64,000 bases of DNA from Variovorax dokdonensis (GCF_030316895.1 NZ_JASZYV010000002.1:930001-994000), one strand, 5' to 3'. Shown: positions 44,543-55,560, counted from the first letter of the stretch. The notes: generated by a model not told the origin, from the letters alone. Numbers and translations: made by a program.

Positions 44543-45490
44543 ATGCCCGCCGTCTCCTTCCAATCCGTCACCAAGACCTATCCCGCGTCCCGTCAGCAGC
44601 GCGCTCAAGGCAGCGCCGGCCTACGTGCCCTGGACCAGGTCACTTTCGACATCGAAGAGGGCGAGTTCTTCGGCCTCCTGGGCCCCAACGGGGCCGGAAA
44701 AACCACTCTTATCAGCATTCTTGCCGGCCTTTCCCGACCGAGCAGCGGCAGCGTGCGCGTGCACGGCTTCGACGTTCAGGCCGACTTCGCCCAGGCGCGG
44801 CGGAAACTGGGTGTGGTCCCGCAGGAACTCGTGTTCGATCCCTTCTTCAACGTGCGCGAGTCACTGCGCATCCAGTCGGGCTACTTCGGCATTCGCAACA
44901 ACGATGCCTGGATCGATGAACTGCTGCAGAGCCTGGGCCTGGCGGACAAGGCCGAGGCCAACATGCGCCAGCTGTCCGGCGGCATGAAGCGACGCGTGCT
45001 GGTGGCGCAGGCGCTGGTGCACAAGCCACCGGTGATCGTGCTGGACGAGCCCACCGCCGGTGTGGATGTGGAGTTGCGCCAGACGCTGTGGCACTTCGTC
45101 GCCAAGCTCAACAAGCAAGGCAGCACCGTGTTGCTGACCACCCACTACCTGGAAGAAGCCGAGGCACTGTGCAATCGCATCGCCATGCTCAAGCAAGGCC
45201 GGGTGATTGCGCTGGATCGCACCAGCGAATTGCTGCGCGCTGCCGCCAGCAACGTACTGCGGTTCAAGACCGACGGCGCGCTGCCTGCGGCGCTGGCCGG
45301 CCAGGCCCGCGTGACCGGACGGATCGTCCAGTTGCCGGCTCACAATGCCCATGAGGTCGAGCAACTTCTGGCCGCGGTGCGGCAGGCAGGCCTGGCCGTG
45401 GAAGACGTCGAGATGCGCAAGGCCGACTTGGAGGATGTCTTCATTGACCTCATGGCCGGCGAGCAGACGCCGCTGGAGGTGGCGCGATGA
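44543..45490 (+). CDS. ABC-2 type exporter ATP-binding protein (YadG-like)
   Basis: This 315-residue ATPase shows Walker A (GPNGAGKTT), an ABC signature (LSGGMKRRVLVAQAL), Walker B (VIVLDEPTAGVD) and a switch histidine (TTHYLEEAE), then a C-terminal extension of about 95 residues typical of ABC-2 ATPases. It pairs with the permease that follows and overlaps by four bases. It resembles E. coli YadG, whose substrate is not established. An export role in envelope assembly is plausible from the position between mla genes and murA. Confidence 0.9.
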   Translation: MPAVSFQSVTKTYPASRQQRAQGSAGLRALDQVTFDIEEGEFFGLLGPNGAGKTTLISILAGLSRPSSGSVRVHGFDVQADFAQARRKLGVVPQELVFDPFFNVRESLRIQSGYFGIRNNDAWIDELLQSLGLADKAEANMRQLSGGMKRRVLVAQALVHKPPVIVLDEPTAGVDVELRQTLWHFVAKLNKQGSTVLLTTHYLEEAEALCNRIAMLKQGRVIALDRTSELLRAAASNVLRFKTDGALPAALAGQARVTGRIVQLPAHNAHEVEQLLAAVRQAGLAVEDVEMRKADLEDVFIDLMAGEQTPLEVAR

Positions 45491-46254
45491 GAGTCAACGC
45501 CATCGGCTGGCAGGCGCTTTTGTACAAGGAAGTGCTTCGCTTCTGGAAGGTCGGCTTCCAGACGGTCGGCGCGCCTGTGTTGACCGCCGTGCTCTACCTC
45601 ATGGTCTTCGGCCACGTGCTCGAAGATCGGGTCAAGGTCTACGGCACCGTCAGCTATACCGCGTTCCTCGTGCCCGGCCTGGTCATGATGAGCGTGCTGC
45701 AGAACGCCTTCGCCAACAGTTCCTCGTCGATCATTCAGAGCAAGATCATGGGGAACCTCGTGTTCATCCTGCTCACGCCGTTGTCGCACTGGGGCTGGTT
45801 CCTGGCCTACGTGGGGTCCTCGGTGGTGCGCGGCCTGGTGGTGGGGGCGGGTGTTTTCATCGTCACGCTGTTCTTTGCGCGCACCGGGTTTGCGTCGCCG
45901 CTGTGGGCTCTGGCATTCGGCGTTTTGGGCGCTGCGCTCCTCGGTACGCTGGGGCTGATCGCCGGGCTTTGGGCGGAGAAGTTCGACCAGATGGCGGTGT
46001 TCCAGAACTTCCTGATCATGCCCATGACCTTCCTGTCGGGCGTGTTCTATTCCATCCACTCGCTGCCGCCCTTCTGGCAGCAGGTGAGCCACCTCAATCC
46101 CTTTTTCTACATGATCGACGGCTTTCGCTTCGGCTTCTTCGGCGTGAGCGACGTCTCGCCCTGGCTGAGCCTGGCCATTGTCGGCAGCGCATGGTTGATC
46201 GTGAGCGCCGTTGCGGTCCACCTGCTGCGCATCGGCTACAAGATCCGGGGCTGA
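45487..46254 (+). CDS. ABC-2 type exporter permease (YadH-like)
   Basis: This 255-residue inner-membrane protein has six hydrophobic segments and an ABC-2 permease domain. The family segments GLVMMSVLQNAFANSSSS and FLIMPMTFLSGVFYS are clear. The ATG overlaps the ATPase stop, so the two form one transporter. It resembles E. coli YadH; the exported substrate is unknown. Confidence 0.9.
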   Translation: MRVNAIGWQALLYKEVLRFWKVGFQTVGAPVLTAVLYLMVFGHVLEDRVKVYGTVSYTAFLVPGLVMMSVLQNAFANSSSSIIQSKIMGNLVFILLTPLSHWGWFLAYVGSSVVRGLVVGAGVFIVTLFFARTGFASPLWALAFGVLGAALLGTLGLIAGLWAEKFDQMAVFQNFLIMPMTFLSGVFYSIHSLPPFWQQVSHLNPFFYMIDGFRFGFFGVSDVSPWLSLAIVGSAWLIVSAVAVHLLRIGYKIRG

Positions 46255-46283
46255 GCGCGGGCGCGCATCCAAAGAGCCAACCC

Positions 46284-46535
46284 ATGACCGCAGACGAACT
46301 CAAGACCATCATCGCCGCCGGACTGCCTTGCGAGCACATCGAACTCGAAGGCGACGGCCGGCACTGGTTTGCCACCATCGTCTCGCCCGAGTTCGAAGGC
46401 AAGCGCGCCGTATGGCGCCATCAGCGCGTGTACAGGACGCTGGGTGACAAAATGCATACGGACGAAGTCCATGCCCTGTCGATGAAAACCTTCACGCCGG
46501 CCGAGTGGGCATCCCAGCCGCGCCAATCCTCCTGA
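46284..46535 (+). CDS. BolA-family protein (IbaG/YrbA-like)
   Basis: This 83-residue BolA-fold protein contains the C/H ligand region ([21 protein letters not shown]; Cys16 or so) and the conserved [13 protein letters not shown]. IbaG-type proteins bind iron-sulfur clusters together with monothiol glutaredoxins. The mlaB-ibaG-murA order is the same as in E. coli. It is set 29 bases after the exporter gene and eight bases before murA. Confidence 0.93.
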   Translation: MTADELKTIIAAGLPCEHIELEGDGRHWFATIVSPEFEGKRAVWRHQRVYRTLGDKMHTDEVHALSMKTFTPAEWASQPRQSS

Positions 46536-46542
46536 GAACATC

Positions 46543-47820
46543 ATGGACAAACTGCTGATTCGCGGTGGGCGCCAGCTCCACGGCGAAGTTTCCGTCTCCG
46601 GCGCCAAGAATGCCGCCTTGCCCGAACTGTGCGCGGCACTCCTGACCGATCAGGAAGTCGTGCTGCGCAATGTGCCGGCCTTGCAGGACGTGTCCACCAT
46701 GCTCAAGCTGGTGCGCAACATGGGCGTTGCCGTCGACCGCCAGGACGATGGCACCGTCACCTTGAACGCCAGCGACCTCGGCAATCCCGAGGCGCCGTAT
46801 GAGTTGGTCAAGACCATGCGTGCGTCGGTGCTGGCCCTGGGGCCGCTCGTCGCTCGGTTCGGACAGGCGAAGGTGTCGCTGCCTGGCGGATGTGCCATCG
46901 GTTCGCGCCCGGTCGACCAGCACATCAAGGGCCTGCACGCCATGGGCGCCGACATCACGGTCGAGCACGGCTACATGATGGCGCGAATCGGCGGTGGTCG
47001 CCGTCGCCTTCACGGTGCGCGCATCACCACCGACATGGTGACCGTCACAGGCACCGAGAACTTCCTGATGGCTGCCGCGCTGGCCGAAGGCGAGACCGTT
47101 CTGGAGAACGCCGCTCAAGAACCCGAGATCACCGATCTGGCAGAGATGCTGATCGCAATGGGCGCACGTATCGAGGGCCACGGCACCAGCCGAATTCGGA
47201 TCCAGGGCGTCGAGCGCTTGTCCGGCTGCACGCATCAGGTGGTGGCCGACCGTATCGAGGCAGGCACCTTCCTGTGTGCCGTCGCGGCGGCGGGGGGTGA
47301 CGTGCTACTGCGCCACGCCCGCGCCGACCACATGGACGCCGTGATCGAGAAGCTGCGGGAGGCGGGCGCCGAGGTGACGGCCACGCCCGATGGCGTGCGC
47401 GTCAAGGCTTCCGGCCGGCTGCGTGCGCAGAGCTTTCGCACCACCGAATACCCCGGGTTCCCGACCGACATGCAGGCGCAGTTCATGGCGCTCAACGTCA
47501 TTGCGCAAGGCACGTCCACGGTCACCGAAACCATCTTCGAGAATCGCTTCATGCACGTCGACGAGATGATGCGGCTGGGCGCCGACATTCAGACCGACGG
47601 CAAGGTGGCCGTCATCAAGGGTGTGCAGCAGTTGTCGGGCGCGACCGTCATGGCCACGGACCTGCGCGCCTCCGCCAGCCTGGTCATCGCCGGCCTGGTG
47701 GCCGACGGAGAGACCCTGGTCGACCGCATCTACCACCTCGACCGCGGCTACGAACGCATGGAACACAAGCTGCGGCTGCTGGGCGCCGACATCGAGCGCG
47801 TGAAAGGGGTGGCCGCGTGA
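46543..47820 (+). CDS. murA: UDP-N-acetylglucosamine 1-carboxyvinyltransferase
   Basis: This 425-residue enzyme transfers enolpyruvate to UDP-GlcNAc, the first committed step of peptidoglycan synthesis. It has two inverse alpha/beta domains, [14 protein letters not shown] near the N-terminus, and the catalytic cysteine in [13 protein letters not shown] (Cys117). That cysteine is the fosfomycin target in this family. The stop overlaps the hisG GTG start by four bases, coupling cell-wall and histidine genes. Confidence 0.98.
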   Translation: MDKLLIRGGRQLHGEVSVSGAKNAALPELCAALLTDQEVVLRNVPALQDVSTMLKLVRNMGVAVDRQDDGTVTLNASDLGNPEAPYELVKTMRASVLALGPLVARFGQAKVSLPGGCAIGSRPVDQHIKGLHAMGADITVEHGYMMARIGGGRRRLHGARITTDMVTVTGTENFLMAAALAEGETVLENAAQEPEITDLAEMLIAMGARIEGHGTSRIRIQGVERLSGCTHQVVADRIEAGTFLCAVAAAGGDVLLRHARADHMDAVIEKLREAGAEVTATPDGVRVKASGRLRAQSFRTTEYPGFPTDMQAQFMALNVIAQGTSTVTETIFENRFMHVDEMMRLGADIQTDGKVAVIKGVQQLSGATVMATDLRASASLVIAGLVADGETLVDRIYHLDRGYERMEHKLRLLGADIERVKGVAA

Positions 47821-48458
47821 TCACGCTTGCTCTCTCCAAGGGACGCATCTTCGAGGAGACCATCCCGCTGCTTGCTGCGGCCGGCATCGAGGTGAGCGAA
47901 GACCCGGACAAGTCACGCAAGCTCATCCTCCCGACCAACCGGCCCGATGTGCAGGTGGTTCTGGTGCGCGCCTCCGACGTGCCGACCTACGTGCAGTATG
48001 GCGGCGCCGACCTCGGCGTGACAGGGTTGGACGTGCTGCTCGAGCATGGCAATCAGGGGCTGTATTCGCCGCTCGACCTGAAGATTGCCGCTTGCCGCCT
48101 GAGCGTGGCGGTGCGGGCGGACTACGACTACGCCTCGGCCGTGCGCCAGGGCGCGCGCATCAAGGTGGCCACCAAATACGTCGGCCTGGCGCGCGAATTC
48201 TTCGCCACCAAGGGCGTTCACGTCGACCTGATCAAACTCTACGGCAGCATGGAGCTTGCCCCGCTGACTGGACTGGCCGACGCCATCGTCGACCTCGTTT
48301 CCACGGGCAACACCTTGCGCGCCAACCAATTGGTGGAGGTGGAGCGCATCATGGACATCAGCGCGAGACTGGTTGTCAACCAGGCCGCGCTCAAGCTCAA
48401 GCGCGAGCCCATCCGCCGAATCATCGACGCTTTCGCGTCGGCCACGCCGCAAGCCTGA
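47817..48458 (+). CDS. hisG: ATP phosphoribosyltransferase, short form
   Basis: This 213-residue enzyme joins PRPP and ATP in the first step of histidine synthesis. It is the short HisG form, with the two catalytic domains ([22 protein letters not shown], the PRPP loop [12 protein letters not shown]) but no C-terminal ACT-like regulatory domain. Short HisG works with HisZ, which is not in this window. The GTG start overlaps the murA stop. Confidence 0.97.
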   Translation: MITLALSKGRIFEETIPLLAAAGIEVSEDPDKSRKLILPTNRPDVQVVLVRASDVPTYVQYGGADLGVTGLDVLLEHGNQGLYSPLDLKIAACRLSVAVRADYDYASAVRQGARIKVATKYVGLAREFFATKGVHVDLIKLYGSMELAPLTGLADAIVDLVSTGNTLRANQLVEVERIMDISARLVVNQAALKLKREPIRRIIDAFASATPQA

Positions 48459-48461
48459 ACC

Positions 48462-49778
48462 ATGAATTTGCAAGCCAAGCCCCTGAGACTGTCCACGGAC
48501 TCGCCGGACTTCGAGGCCCAGTTCAAGGCGCGGCTGCATTGGTCGGCGGATACCGACGCGGCCATCGAGCAGCGCGTCGCCGAGATCCTGGCCGATGTCC
48601 AGTCACGCGGCGACGAGGCTGTGATGGCGTACACCGCGCGTTTCGACCGTCTGGATGCGAAGAACATGCAGGCGCTCGAACTGGGCGCCGACGAACTGCG
48701 CGCCGCCTTCGAGTCGTTGCCGCCTGCGCAGCGAAGCGCCCTCGAAAACGCCGCGCAGCGCGTACGCAGCTATCACGAAGCGCAGAAAAAGGCCTGCGGC
48801 GAAAGCTGGAGCTACAGGGACGCGGATGGCAGTCTGCTCGGGCAGAAAGTGACGCCCCTGGACCGCGTGGGCATCTATGTGCCGGGCGGCAAGGCCGCGT
48901 ATCCGTCCAGCGTGCTCATGAACGCCATTCCTGCGCATGTGGCTGGCGTTTCTGAAATCATCATGGTCGTCCCGACACCCGGAGGCGAGCGCAATCCGCT
49001 GGTGCTCGCCGCGGCCCATGTGGCCGGCGTCAGCCGCGCCTTCACCATCGGCGGGGCGCAGGCGATAGGTGCGCTCGCGTACGGCACGGCAACGGTGCCG
49101 GCGGTCGACAAGATCACCGGCCCCGGCAATGCTTACGTGGCGGCCGCCAAGCGCCGGGTGTTCGGTACGGTGGGCATCGACATGATCGCCGGTCCAAGCG
49201 AAATCCTGGTTCTGGCCGATGGAACCACGCCGCCCGACTGGGTGGCGATGGACCTGTTCAGCCAGGCGGAGCACGACGAATTGGCGCAAAGCATTCTTCT
49301 GTGCCCCGAGCCCGCCTACATCGATCGCGTGCAAGCTGAAATCGACCGACTCCTGCCCACCATGCCCCGCGCCGAAATCATCGCGGCGAGCCTCAATGGC
49401 CGCGGTGCCTTGATTCATACGCGCACCATGCAGGAGGCCTGTGAGATCAGCAACCGCATTGCGCCGGAACACCTCGAGGTGAGCAGCAACGAACCCCATC
49501 GTTGGGAACCGCTGTTGCGTCACGCCGGTGCCATCTTCCTTGGCAGCTATACCAGCGAGAGCCTGGGCGACTACTGCGCCGGGCCCAACCACGTGCTGCC
49601 CACCAGCGGGACGGCGCGCTTCTCGAGTCCGCTCGGTGTCTACGACTTCCAGAAGCGCAGCAGCCTGATCGAAGTCAGCGCGGCGGGGGCTCAGGTACTA
49701 GGCCCGGTGGCGGTCATCCTGGCCGAAGGCGAGGGCCTTCAGGCTCACGCCGAGGCCGCTCGCCTGCGCCTGGGCTAG
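48462..49778 (+). CDS. hisD: Histidinol dehydrogenase
   Basis: This 438-residue zinc enzyme oxidises L-histidinol to L-histidine in the last two steps of the pathway. Conserved blocks include the [17 protein letters not shown] region, [33 protein letters not shown] (metal histidine) and the C-terminal [20 protein letters not shown]. It starts three bases after hisG and is full length. Confidence 0.97.
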   Translation: MNLQAKPLRLSTDSPDFEAQFKARLHWSADTDAAIEQRVAEILADVQSRGDEAVMAYTARFDRLDAKNMQALELGADELRAAFESLPPAQRSALENAAQRVRSYHEAQKKACGESWSYRDADGSLLGQKVTPLDRVGIYVPGGKAAYPSSVLMNAIPAHVAGVSEIIMVVPTPGGERNPLVLAAAHVAGVSRAFTIGGAQAIGALAYGTATVPAVDKITGPGNAYVAAAKRRVFGTVGIDMIAGPSEILVLADGTTPPDWVAMDLFSQAEHDELAQSILLCPEPAYIDRVQAEIDRLLPTMPRAEIIAASLNGRGALIHTRTMQEACEISNRIAPEHLEVSSNEPHRWEPLLRHAGAIFLGSYTSESLGDYCAGPNHVLPTSGTARFSSPLGVYDFQKRSSLIEVSAAGAQVLGPVAVILAEGEGLQAHAEAARLRLG

Positions 49779-49780
49779 AC

Positions 49781-50149
49781 ATGCGTCTGTTGCGTGCCAT
49801 GCCGATTCTTGTGCTGGGCGGGCTCCTGCTGCTCGGCGCGGAGGCCGCCCAAGCTATGAGCATCCGCGAACTGCGCACCCTGGAGGCCGACGACAAGGAC
49901 AACGGCAAGCTGCTGGCCAGCTATTACCTCGTGGGCGTGATGGAGGGCATCCGTTATGCGAACGAGAGTGCGCAGCGCCGTGGCCAGAAACCGTCGTTCT
50001 GCGTCGAGGGTCGCCGCCTGGAGCCTTCAATGGCGCGCCTGCTCTATCAGGGCGAGATCAGTCGTCATGCCGACCTGTACGAGGCCGACATGCCGGTCCA
50101 ACTGGTCATGGAGGCAGCGCTTCAGGGCAGCTACCGCTGCACTCGCTGA
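49781..50149 (+). CDS. Small secreted protein, Rap1a/Tai-like, in the histidine operon
   Basis: This 122-residue protein has a Sec signal peptide (hydrophobic LVLGGLLLLGAEAAQA, cleavage near residue 25). The small helical mature domain has ASYYLVGVMEGIRYANE and two cysteines (FCVEG and YRCTR) that could form a disulfide. The pattern of a GVxEG helix, FC and a C-terminal Cys resembles the Rap1a/Tai fold, but I hold this only weakly. It lies three bases after hisD and before hisC, an odd place for a secreted protein. No role in histidine synthesis is implied by its sequence. Confidence 0.78.
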   Translation: MRLLRAMPILVLGGLLLLGAEAAQAMSIRELRTLEADDKDNGKLLASYYLVGVMEGIRYANESAQRRGQKPSFCVEGRRLEPSMARLLYQGEISRHADLYEADMPVQLVMEAALQGSYRCTR

Positions 50150-50186
50150 CGCCGTTGCCGTGTCCCGAACCACCCGAATTCATGCG

Positions 50187-51281
50187 ATGACCGCCCAGAG
50201 TACGAAATCCGACATCCCCGCATTGCAGCGCATCCGCGATGACGTGCAATCCATGCACGCCTATGCCGTCCAGGACGCGCGCGGCCTGATCAAGCTCGAC
50301 GCGATGGAGAATCCGTACGCCCTGCCGCCGATGCTCCAGGAAGCCCTGGGCCGGCGCCTGGGCCAGCTTGCGATCAACCGATATCCGGGCGATCGCGGCG
50401 CTGACCTGGTGCGTGCGCTGGCAAACCATGCGGGACTGCCCGAGGGCTTTTCGCTCATGTTGGGCAATGGCTCGGACGAACTCATTTCGCTTCTGGCGAT
50501 GGCCTGCGACCTGCCGGGCGCCGCCATCCTGGCTCCGGTCCCGGGGTTTGTCATGTACGCGATGAGCGCCCAGTTGCAGGGTCTGCGCTTCGTCGGCGTA
50601 CCTCTGAGCGCCGACTTCGAACTGGACGAGGCGGCCATGCTCGCTGCCATCGAGAAGGAAAACCCAGCCATCGTCTACCTGGCCTATCCGAACAACCCCA
50701 CCGCGAATCTCTGGGATGACGAGTCGATCGAGCGCATCGTCATGGCCCAGGGCCGGCAGGGCGGACTGGTGGTGATCGACGAGGCCTACCAACCCTTTGC
50801 CTCCAAGAGCTACATCGAGCGCATGGCACGGCATCAGCACGTCTTGCTCATGCGCACGCTCAGCAAGTTCGGCCTGGCCGGGATTCGCCTGGGCTACCTG
50901 ATGGGGCCGCAGGCGCTGATCGCCGAGGTGGACAAGGTGCGGCCGCCCTACAACGTCAGCGTCCTCAATTGCGAGACTGCGCTCTTTGCCCTGGAGCATG
51001 CGGACGTCTTCGCCGAGCAGGCGGCGGCCATCCGCAAGGAACGAGACGTGGTCGAATCGGCACTCGATCGGCTGGGCGTGCAGCGCTGGCCAAGCCAGGC
51101 CAACATGGTGCTCATCCGCGTGCGGGACGCCGGCAAGACCTTCGAAGGCATGAAGGAACGCGGCGTACTCATCAAGAACGTTTCTAAAATGCACCCGTTG
51201 CTGGCCAATTGTCTGCGCCTGACGGTCGGGACGACCGACGAGAACAGGCAGATGCTGGCGGCGCTCGAGCAATCACTATGA
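50187..51281 (+). CDS. hisC: Histidinol-phosphate aminotransferase
   Basis: This 364-residue class I/II PLP aminotransferase converts imidazole acetol phosphate to histidinol phosphate with glutamate. Visible motifs are [12 protein letters not shown], the GNGSDELI cofactor region, [20 protein letters not shown] and the PLP lysine in [14 protein letters not shown]. The ATG at 50187 is in frame with these; another at 50182 is not. Its stop overlaps the hisB ATG by four bases. Confidence 0.96.
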   Translation: MTAQSTKSDIPALQRIRDDVQSMHAYAVQDARGLIKLDAMENPYALPPMLQEALGRRLGQLAINRYPGDRGADLVRALANHAGLPEGFSLMLGNGSDELISLLAMACDLPGAAILAPVPGFVMYAMSAQLQGLRFVGVPLSADFELDEAAMLAAIEKENPAIVYLAYPNNPTANLWDDESIERIVMAQGRQGGLVVIDEAYQPFASKSYIERMARHQHVLLMRTLSKFGLAGIRLGYLMGPQALIAEVDKVRPPYNVSVLNCETALFALEHADVFAEQAAAIRKERDVVESALDRLGVQRWPSQANMVLIRVRDAGKTFEGMKERGVLIKNVSKMHPLLANCLRLTVGTTDENRQMLAALEQSL

Positions 51282-51910
51282 ATACCCCCACGGCCCCCGA
51301 ATCCGTCACCGCTGTTGCTGAGGCGCGCACCGCGCAGGTGCAGCGCAACACGGCCGAGACCAAAATCAAAGTCAGCCTGAACCTGGACGGGAGCGGCAAG
51401 GCGCAACTGGCCACAGGCATCGGCTTTTTCGACCACATGCTCGACCAGATCGCCCGCCACGGCCTGATCGACCTGGCCATCGATTGCGAGGGCGACTTGC
51501 ACATCGACGGCCACCACACGGTGGAAGATGTTGGCATCACGCTCGGCCAGGCGGTGGCCAAGGCCGTGGGCGACAAGCGCGGCATCCGCCGCTACGGCCA
51601 TGCCTACGTTCCGCTGGACGAGGCCCTGTCGCGCGTGGTCATCGATTTTTCGGGCCGGCCTGGCCTCGAGATGGACGTCAAGTTCACGAGCGGCGCCATC
51701 GGCGGTTTCGACACGCAGCTGGCCTTCGAATTCTTCCAGGGCTTTGCCAATCACGCGCTGGTCACCCTGCACATCGACAACCTCAAGGGCGTCAATGCGC
51801 ACCATCAGTGCGAGACCATCTTCAAGGCTTTCGCCCGCGCACTGCGCGCCGCGCTGGAGCTCGATCCTCGCGCAGCCGGCATCATTCCGTCGACCAAGGG
51901 ATCGCTCTGA
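51278..51910 (+). CDS. hisB: Imidazoleglycerol-phosphate dehydratase
   Basis: This 210-residue manganese enzyme dehydrates imidazole glycerol phosphate. It is the monofunctional form, lacking the phosphatase domain of enterobacterial HisB. Metal-binding motifs are [24 protein letters not shown] and [12 protein letters not shown]. The N-terminus carries about 20 extra residues before RNTAETKI. A separate histidinol phosphatase must exist elsewhere in the genome. Confidence 0.97.
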   Translation: MNTPTAPESVTAVAEARTAQVQRNTAETKIKVSLNLDGSGKAQLATGIGFFDHMLDQIARHGLIDLAIDCEGDLHIDGHHTVEDVGITLGQAVAKAVGDKRGIRRYGHAYVPLDEALSRVVIDFSGRPGLEMDVKFTSGAIGGFDTQLAFEFFQGFANHALVTLHIDNLKGVNAHHQCETIFKAFARALRAALELDPRAAGIIPSTKGSL

Positions 51911-51966
51911 TCCGTCGCCCTTTCTCGTGCAATCCTTGATGTTCCAGTCTTTCGGGAGCCCTCGCC

Positions 51967-52614
51967 ATGGCTGATACGGTGGCCGTGGTCGACTACGGCA
52001 TGGGCAACCTGCGATCGGTATCGCAGGCGGTCATGCATGCGGCCGATCGGGCCGGGGTTCAGGTTTTTGTCACCTCCGATCCGCAGGTGGTGCGTGACGC
52101 CACACGCGTGGTCCTTCCCGGGCAGGGGGCGATGCCCGACTGCATGCGCGAGCTTCGTGAGTCCGGCTTGCTCGAGTCGGTGCTCGAGGCGGCGGCCAGC
52201 AAGCCACTTTTCGGCGTGTGTGTGGGCATGCAGATGCTGCTTTCGCACAGCGAAGAAGGTGGTACGGATGGCCTGGACCTGATTCCCGGCCGCGTCGTGC
52301 GCTTCGAGCTCGACGGCAGGCTGCAGCCGGACGGCAGCCGTTACAAAGTGCCTCAGATGGGTTGGAACCAGGTGCGGCAGGCCCGACCCCATCCGATCTG
52401 GGGCGGCGTGCCAGATGACGCGTGGTTCTACTTCGTCCACAGCTTCTATGCTCGGCCGGACGATCCCCTCCACAGCGTGGGCGAGGCGGATTACGGTGGC
52501 AGCTTTACCGCCGCCGTGGCCCGCGATAATATTTTTGCGACCCAGTTCCACCCAGAAAAGAGCGCGGACTTCGGGTTGCGCCTGTATCAAAACTTTCTCC
52601 ACTGGACCCCCTGA
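51967..52614 (+). CDS. hisH: Imidazole glycerol phosphate synthase subunit HisH
   Basis: This 215-residue class I glutamine amidotransferase supplies ammonia to HisF. The catalytic triad is visible as Cys in [10 protein letters not shown], with His and Glu in TQFHPEKS near the C-terminus. The oxyanion segment [11 protein letters not shown] and the VPQMGWNQV region are also conserved. It is separated from its partner hisF by hisA and a mutarotase gene. Confidence 0.97.
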   Translation: MADTVAVVDYGMGNLRSVSQAVMHAADRAGVQVFVTSDPQVVRDATRVVLPGQGAMPDCMRELRESGLLESVLEAAASKPLFGVCVGMQMLLSHSEEGGTDGLDLIPGRVVRFELDGRLQPDGSRYKVPQMGWNQVRQARPHPIWGGVPDDAWFYFVHSFYARPDDPLHSVGEADYGGSFTAAVARDNIFATQFHPEKSADFGLRLYQNFLHWTP

Positions 52615-52639
52615 GCCCCCATTTCGGGGTGCCCTTGCC

Positions 52640-53389
52640 ATGCTGCTGATTCCCGCTATCGATCTCAAGGACGGCCGTTGCGTTCGCCTGAAGCAAGGCG
52701 ACATGGACCAATCCACCACCTTTGGCGAAGACCCCGCCGCCATGGCGCGCAAGTGGGTGGAGGCCGGCGCGCGCCGGTTGCATCTGGTCGACCTCAATGG
52801 TGCGTTTGCCGGCAAGCCGCAGAACCATGCGGCCATCAAGGCCATCTTGCGAGAAGTGGGTGACGAGATCCCCGTCCAACTGGGCGGCGGCATCCGCGAC
52901 CTAGACACGATCGAGCGCTACATCGACGACGGCCTGCGTTACGTCATCATCGGGACCGCGGCGGTTAAGAGCCCCGGTTTTCTCAAGGATGCGTGCAGTG
53001 CCTTTGGCGGTCACATCATCGTGGGCCTGGATGCCAAGGACGGCAAGGTGGCCACCGATGGCTGGAGCAAGCTCACCGGCCACGAGGTGGCCGACCTGGG
53101 CAAGAAGTTCGAAGACTATGGTGTCGAGTCGATCATCTATACCGACATCGGTCGCGACGGCATGCTCTCGGGCATCAACATCGACGCCACGGTTCGCCTG
53201 GCGCAGGCACTGAGCATTTCGGTCATCGCCTCCGGTGGCTTGTCCGGCATGGCGGACATCGAGCAGTTGTGCGCCGTCGAGCGCGAAGGCGTCGAAGGTG
53301 TGATCTGCGGGCGCGCCATCTACACGGGCGACCTCGACTTCGCCGCCGCGCAGCAACGTGCCGATGCACTGGCTGGCGCAAGCGACTGA
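52640..53389 (+). CDS. hisA: ProFAR isomerase HisA
   Basis: This 249-residue TIM-barrel enzyme opens the ribose of ProFAR to PRFAR. It starts [17 protein letters not shown] with the catalytic Asp8, and shows the phosphate-binding LGGGIRDL and the second aspartate in YTDIGRDGM. Full length for the family. It follows hisH by 25 bases. Confidence 0.97.
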   Translation: MLLIPAIDLKDGRCVRLKQGDMDQSTTFGEDPAAMARKWVEAGARRLHLVDLNGAFAGKPQNHAAIKAILREVGDEIPVQLGGGIRDLDTIERYIDDGLRYVIIGTAAVKSPGFLKDACSAFGGHIIVGLDAKDGKVATDGWSKLTGHEVADLGKKFEDYGVESIIYTDIGRDGMLSGINIDATVRLAQALSISVIASGGLSGMADIEQLCAVEREGVEGVICGRAIYTGDLDFAAAQQRADALAGASD

Positions 53390-53439
53390 TCGCGACGTTC
53401 ATCCACCACCCGCATCCACCGGTTGACGAGCCGGCCGCC

Positions 53440-54273
53440 ATGACTGTCCAAACCATCAATTTCCACGGACTTCCGGCGTTGCGGCTCGAACTGCATTCAG
53501 GTGACAGCGTCGTGGTCGCGCTCCAGGGGGCCCAGGTGCTGTCCTGGGTTTGCGAGGGCAAGGAGCGCCTGTATCTCAGCCCGCGTGCGTTGCTCGATGG
53601 CCACAGCGCGATTCGCGGCGGCATTCCGATCTGCTTTCCCCAGTTCAATCTGCGTGGACCATTGCCCAAGCACGGGTTCGCCCGCAATGTCGTCTGGCAG
53701 TCCGACGGCGACGCGGCGGGGGATGACGTGCTTTCGCTGGTGCTGCACGATGATGCCGCGACACGCGAATGGTGGCCTCATTCGTTCAGCGTGCGCCTCC
53801 GGGTCCGCCTGCTGCCCCGGCGGTTGCGCGTCGAACTCGAGGTTGCCAACACGGGTGGCGAGCCCTGGACGTTCGCTGCTGCGCTGCACACGTATCTGCG
53901 CGTGGACGACATCTCGGACGTTGCTCTCGAGGGGCTCCAAGGCGCCCGTCGCTGGGATGCGGTCCGTGACGACCGGCACGTCGAGACGGCGGCTGTCCTG
54001 CGTTTCACCAGCGAGTTCGACAGCGTCTATGCGGCGCCGGCCCAAGGCGTACGGGTGACGCAGCCCGCGGGCGCCTTGAGCGTCACGCAAAGCGCGAGCC
54101 TGTCCGAAACCGTGGTCTGGAACCCCGGTGTGGACCTTTCGGCCCGCCTGGCCGACATGCCGGATGACGGGTTTCGCCACATGCTGTGCGTCGAGGCAGC
54201 CCGCATCGACGAGCCCGTGATGCTGACAGGCGGCGGGCAGTGGACCGGCTGGCAGGAACTGAGCCTCGATTGA
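53440..54273 (+). CDS. D-hexose-6-phosphate mutarotase (YeaD-like)
   Basis: This 277-residue protein has an aldose-1-epimerase-type beta-sandwich. Family features are [18 protein letters not shown], the [13 protein letters not shown] segment, [11 protein letters not shown] (catalytic histidine) and AALHTYLRV with a second histidine. Such enzymes interconvert anomers of glucose 6-phosphate or related sugars. It lies between hisA and hisF with about 45 bases on either side and no terminator, so it is probably cotranscribed with the his genes, although it has no known step in the pathway. Confidence 0.9.
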   Translation: MTVQTINFHGLPALRLELHSGDSVVVALQGAQVLSWVCEGKERLYLSPRALLDGHSAIRGGIPICFPQFNLRGPLPKHGFARNVVWQSDGDAAGDDVLSLVLHDDAATREWWPHSFSVRLRVRLLPRRLRVELEVANTGGEPWTFAAALHTYLRVDDISDVALEGLQGARRWDAVRDDRHVETAAVLRFTSEFDSVYAAPAQGVRVTQPAGALSVTQSASLSETVVWNPGVDLSARLADMPDDGFRHMLCVEAARIDEPVMLTGGGQWTGWQELSLD

Positions 54274-54316
54274 GCCAGCCCCAACGCGCAGAACGCGATC
54301 TACCTCATCAAACCCC

Positions 54317-55117
54317 ATGCTTGCCAAGCGAATCATCCCTTGCCTGGACGTGACCGGCGGTCGCGTCGTCAAAGGCGTCAATTTCGTGGAGTTGCGCGAT
54401 GCCGGCGACCCGGTAGAAATTGCCGCCCGCTACAACGCCCAGGGCGCCGACGAACTGACCTTCCTCGACATCACCGCCACCAGTGACGAGCGCGACCTCA
54501 TCCTGCCGATCATCGAGGCTGTCGCGTCGCAGGTCTTCATTCCGCTGACGGTGGGCGGCGGCGTGCGCACGGTGGCCGATGTGCGTCGCCTGCTCAATGC
54601 GGGAGCGGACAAGACCAGCTTCAACTCTGCGGCAATTGCCAATCCGCAAGTGATATCGGACGCGTCGGCCAAGTACGGCGCGCAATGCATCGTGGTAGCC
54701 ATCGACGCCAAGCGTCGCACCGCCGACGATGCGCAGCGCATCGGCGCGGACGGGCGGCCGGTCGGCCCCGGCTGGGATGTCTACAGCCATGGCGGGCGCA
54801 AGAACACTGGCCTGGACGCTGTCCGATGGGCAGTTGAAATGGCGCGTCGAGGTGCTGGTGAGATCCTCCTGACCAGCATGGATCGCGATGGCACCAAGAG
54901 CGGCTTCGACCTCGAATTGACGCGTCAGGTGAGCGATGCGGTCAGCGTGCCCGTCATCGCATCCGGCGGGGTCGGCAACTTGGACCATCTGGCCGACGGC
55001 ATCCAGGCCGGTGGCGCCGATGCGGTCCTGGCGGCCAGCATCTTCCACTACGGCGAATTCACGGTGGGTGAGGCCAAGGCCTGCATGGCCGCGCGCGGCA
55101 TTCCGGTCCGGCTGTGA
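54317..55117 (+). CDS. hisF: Imidazole glycerol phosphate synthase subunit HisF
   Basis: This 266-residue TIM-barrel cyclase joins PRFAR and ammonia from HisH to give imidazole glycerol phosphate and AICAR. It starts [20 protein letters not shown] with the catalytic aspartate near residue 11. The second aspartate is in [13 protein letters not shown]. Phosphate-binding loops VGGGVRT and ASGGVGN are clear. The protein is a little longer than many HisF owing to an insert near residue 145 ([10 protein letters not shown]). Confidence 0.97.
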   Translation: MLAKRIIPCLDVTGGRVVKGVNFVELRDAGDPVEIAARYNAQGADELTFLDITATSDERDLILPIIEAVASQVFIPLTVGGGVRTVADVRRLLNAGADKTSFNSAAIANPQVISDASAKYGAQCIVVAIDAKRRTADDAQRIGADGRPVGPGWDVYSHGGRKNTGLDAVRWAVEMARRGAGEILLTSMDRDGTKSGFDLELTRQVSDAVSVPVIASGGVGNLDHLADGIQAGGADAVLAASIFHYGEFTVGEAKACMAARGIPVRL

Positions 55118-55160
55118 GCATGCGCCACACCGGGTATTGCCGGGATGGGACAATGTTCCG

Positions 55161-55550
55161 ATGAACTGGCTCGATGAAGTGAAGTGGGATGCGAACGGCC
55201 TCGTGCCCGTGATCGCGCAGGAAGCCGGATCCGGCGATGTGCTGATGTTCGCCTGGATGAACCGCGAGGCGCTCGCCAAGACGGCCGAGTTGGGCCGCGC
55301 CGTGTATTTCAGCCGCTCGCGCGGCAAGTTGTGGTTCAAGGGCGAGGAGTCCGGCCACATGCAGTCGGTGCACGAAATCCGCATCGATTGCGACAACGAC
55401 GTGGTGCTGCTCAAGGTCACGCAACTGGGCCACGAGCCCGGCATTGCCTGCCACACCGGCCGCCACAGTTGCTTCTTCAGCAAGTACGACAATGGGCAGT
55501 GGGTTGCGACCGAGCCTGTCTTGAAAGACCCGGAAAGCATCTACAAATAG
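55161..55550 (+). CDS. hisI: Phosphoribosyl-AMP cyclohydrolase
   Basis: This 129-residue zinc enzyme opens the adenine ring of phosphoribosyl-AMP. Visible motifs are [29 protein letters not shown], the metal-binding [11 protein letters not shown], and zinc cysteines in [11 protein letters not shown]. It is the monofunctional form; HisE is a separate gene 10 bases downstream. Confidence 0.97.
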   Translation: MNWLDEVKWDANGLVPVIAQEAGSGDVLMFAWMNREALAKTAELGRAVYFSRSRGKLWFKGEESGHMQSVHEIRIDCDNDVVLLKVTQLGHEPGIACHTGRHSCFFSKYDNGQWVATEPVLKDPESIYK

Positions 55551-55560
55551 GCCCGAACCG

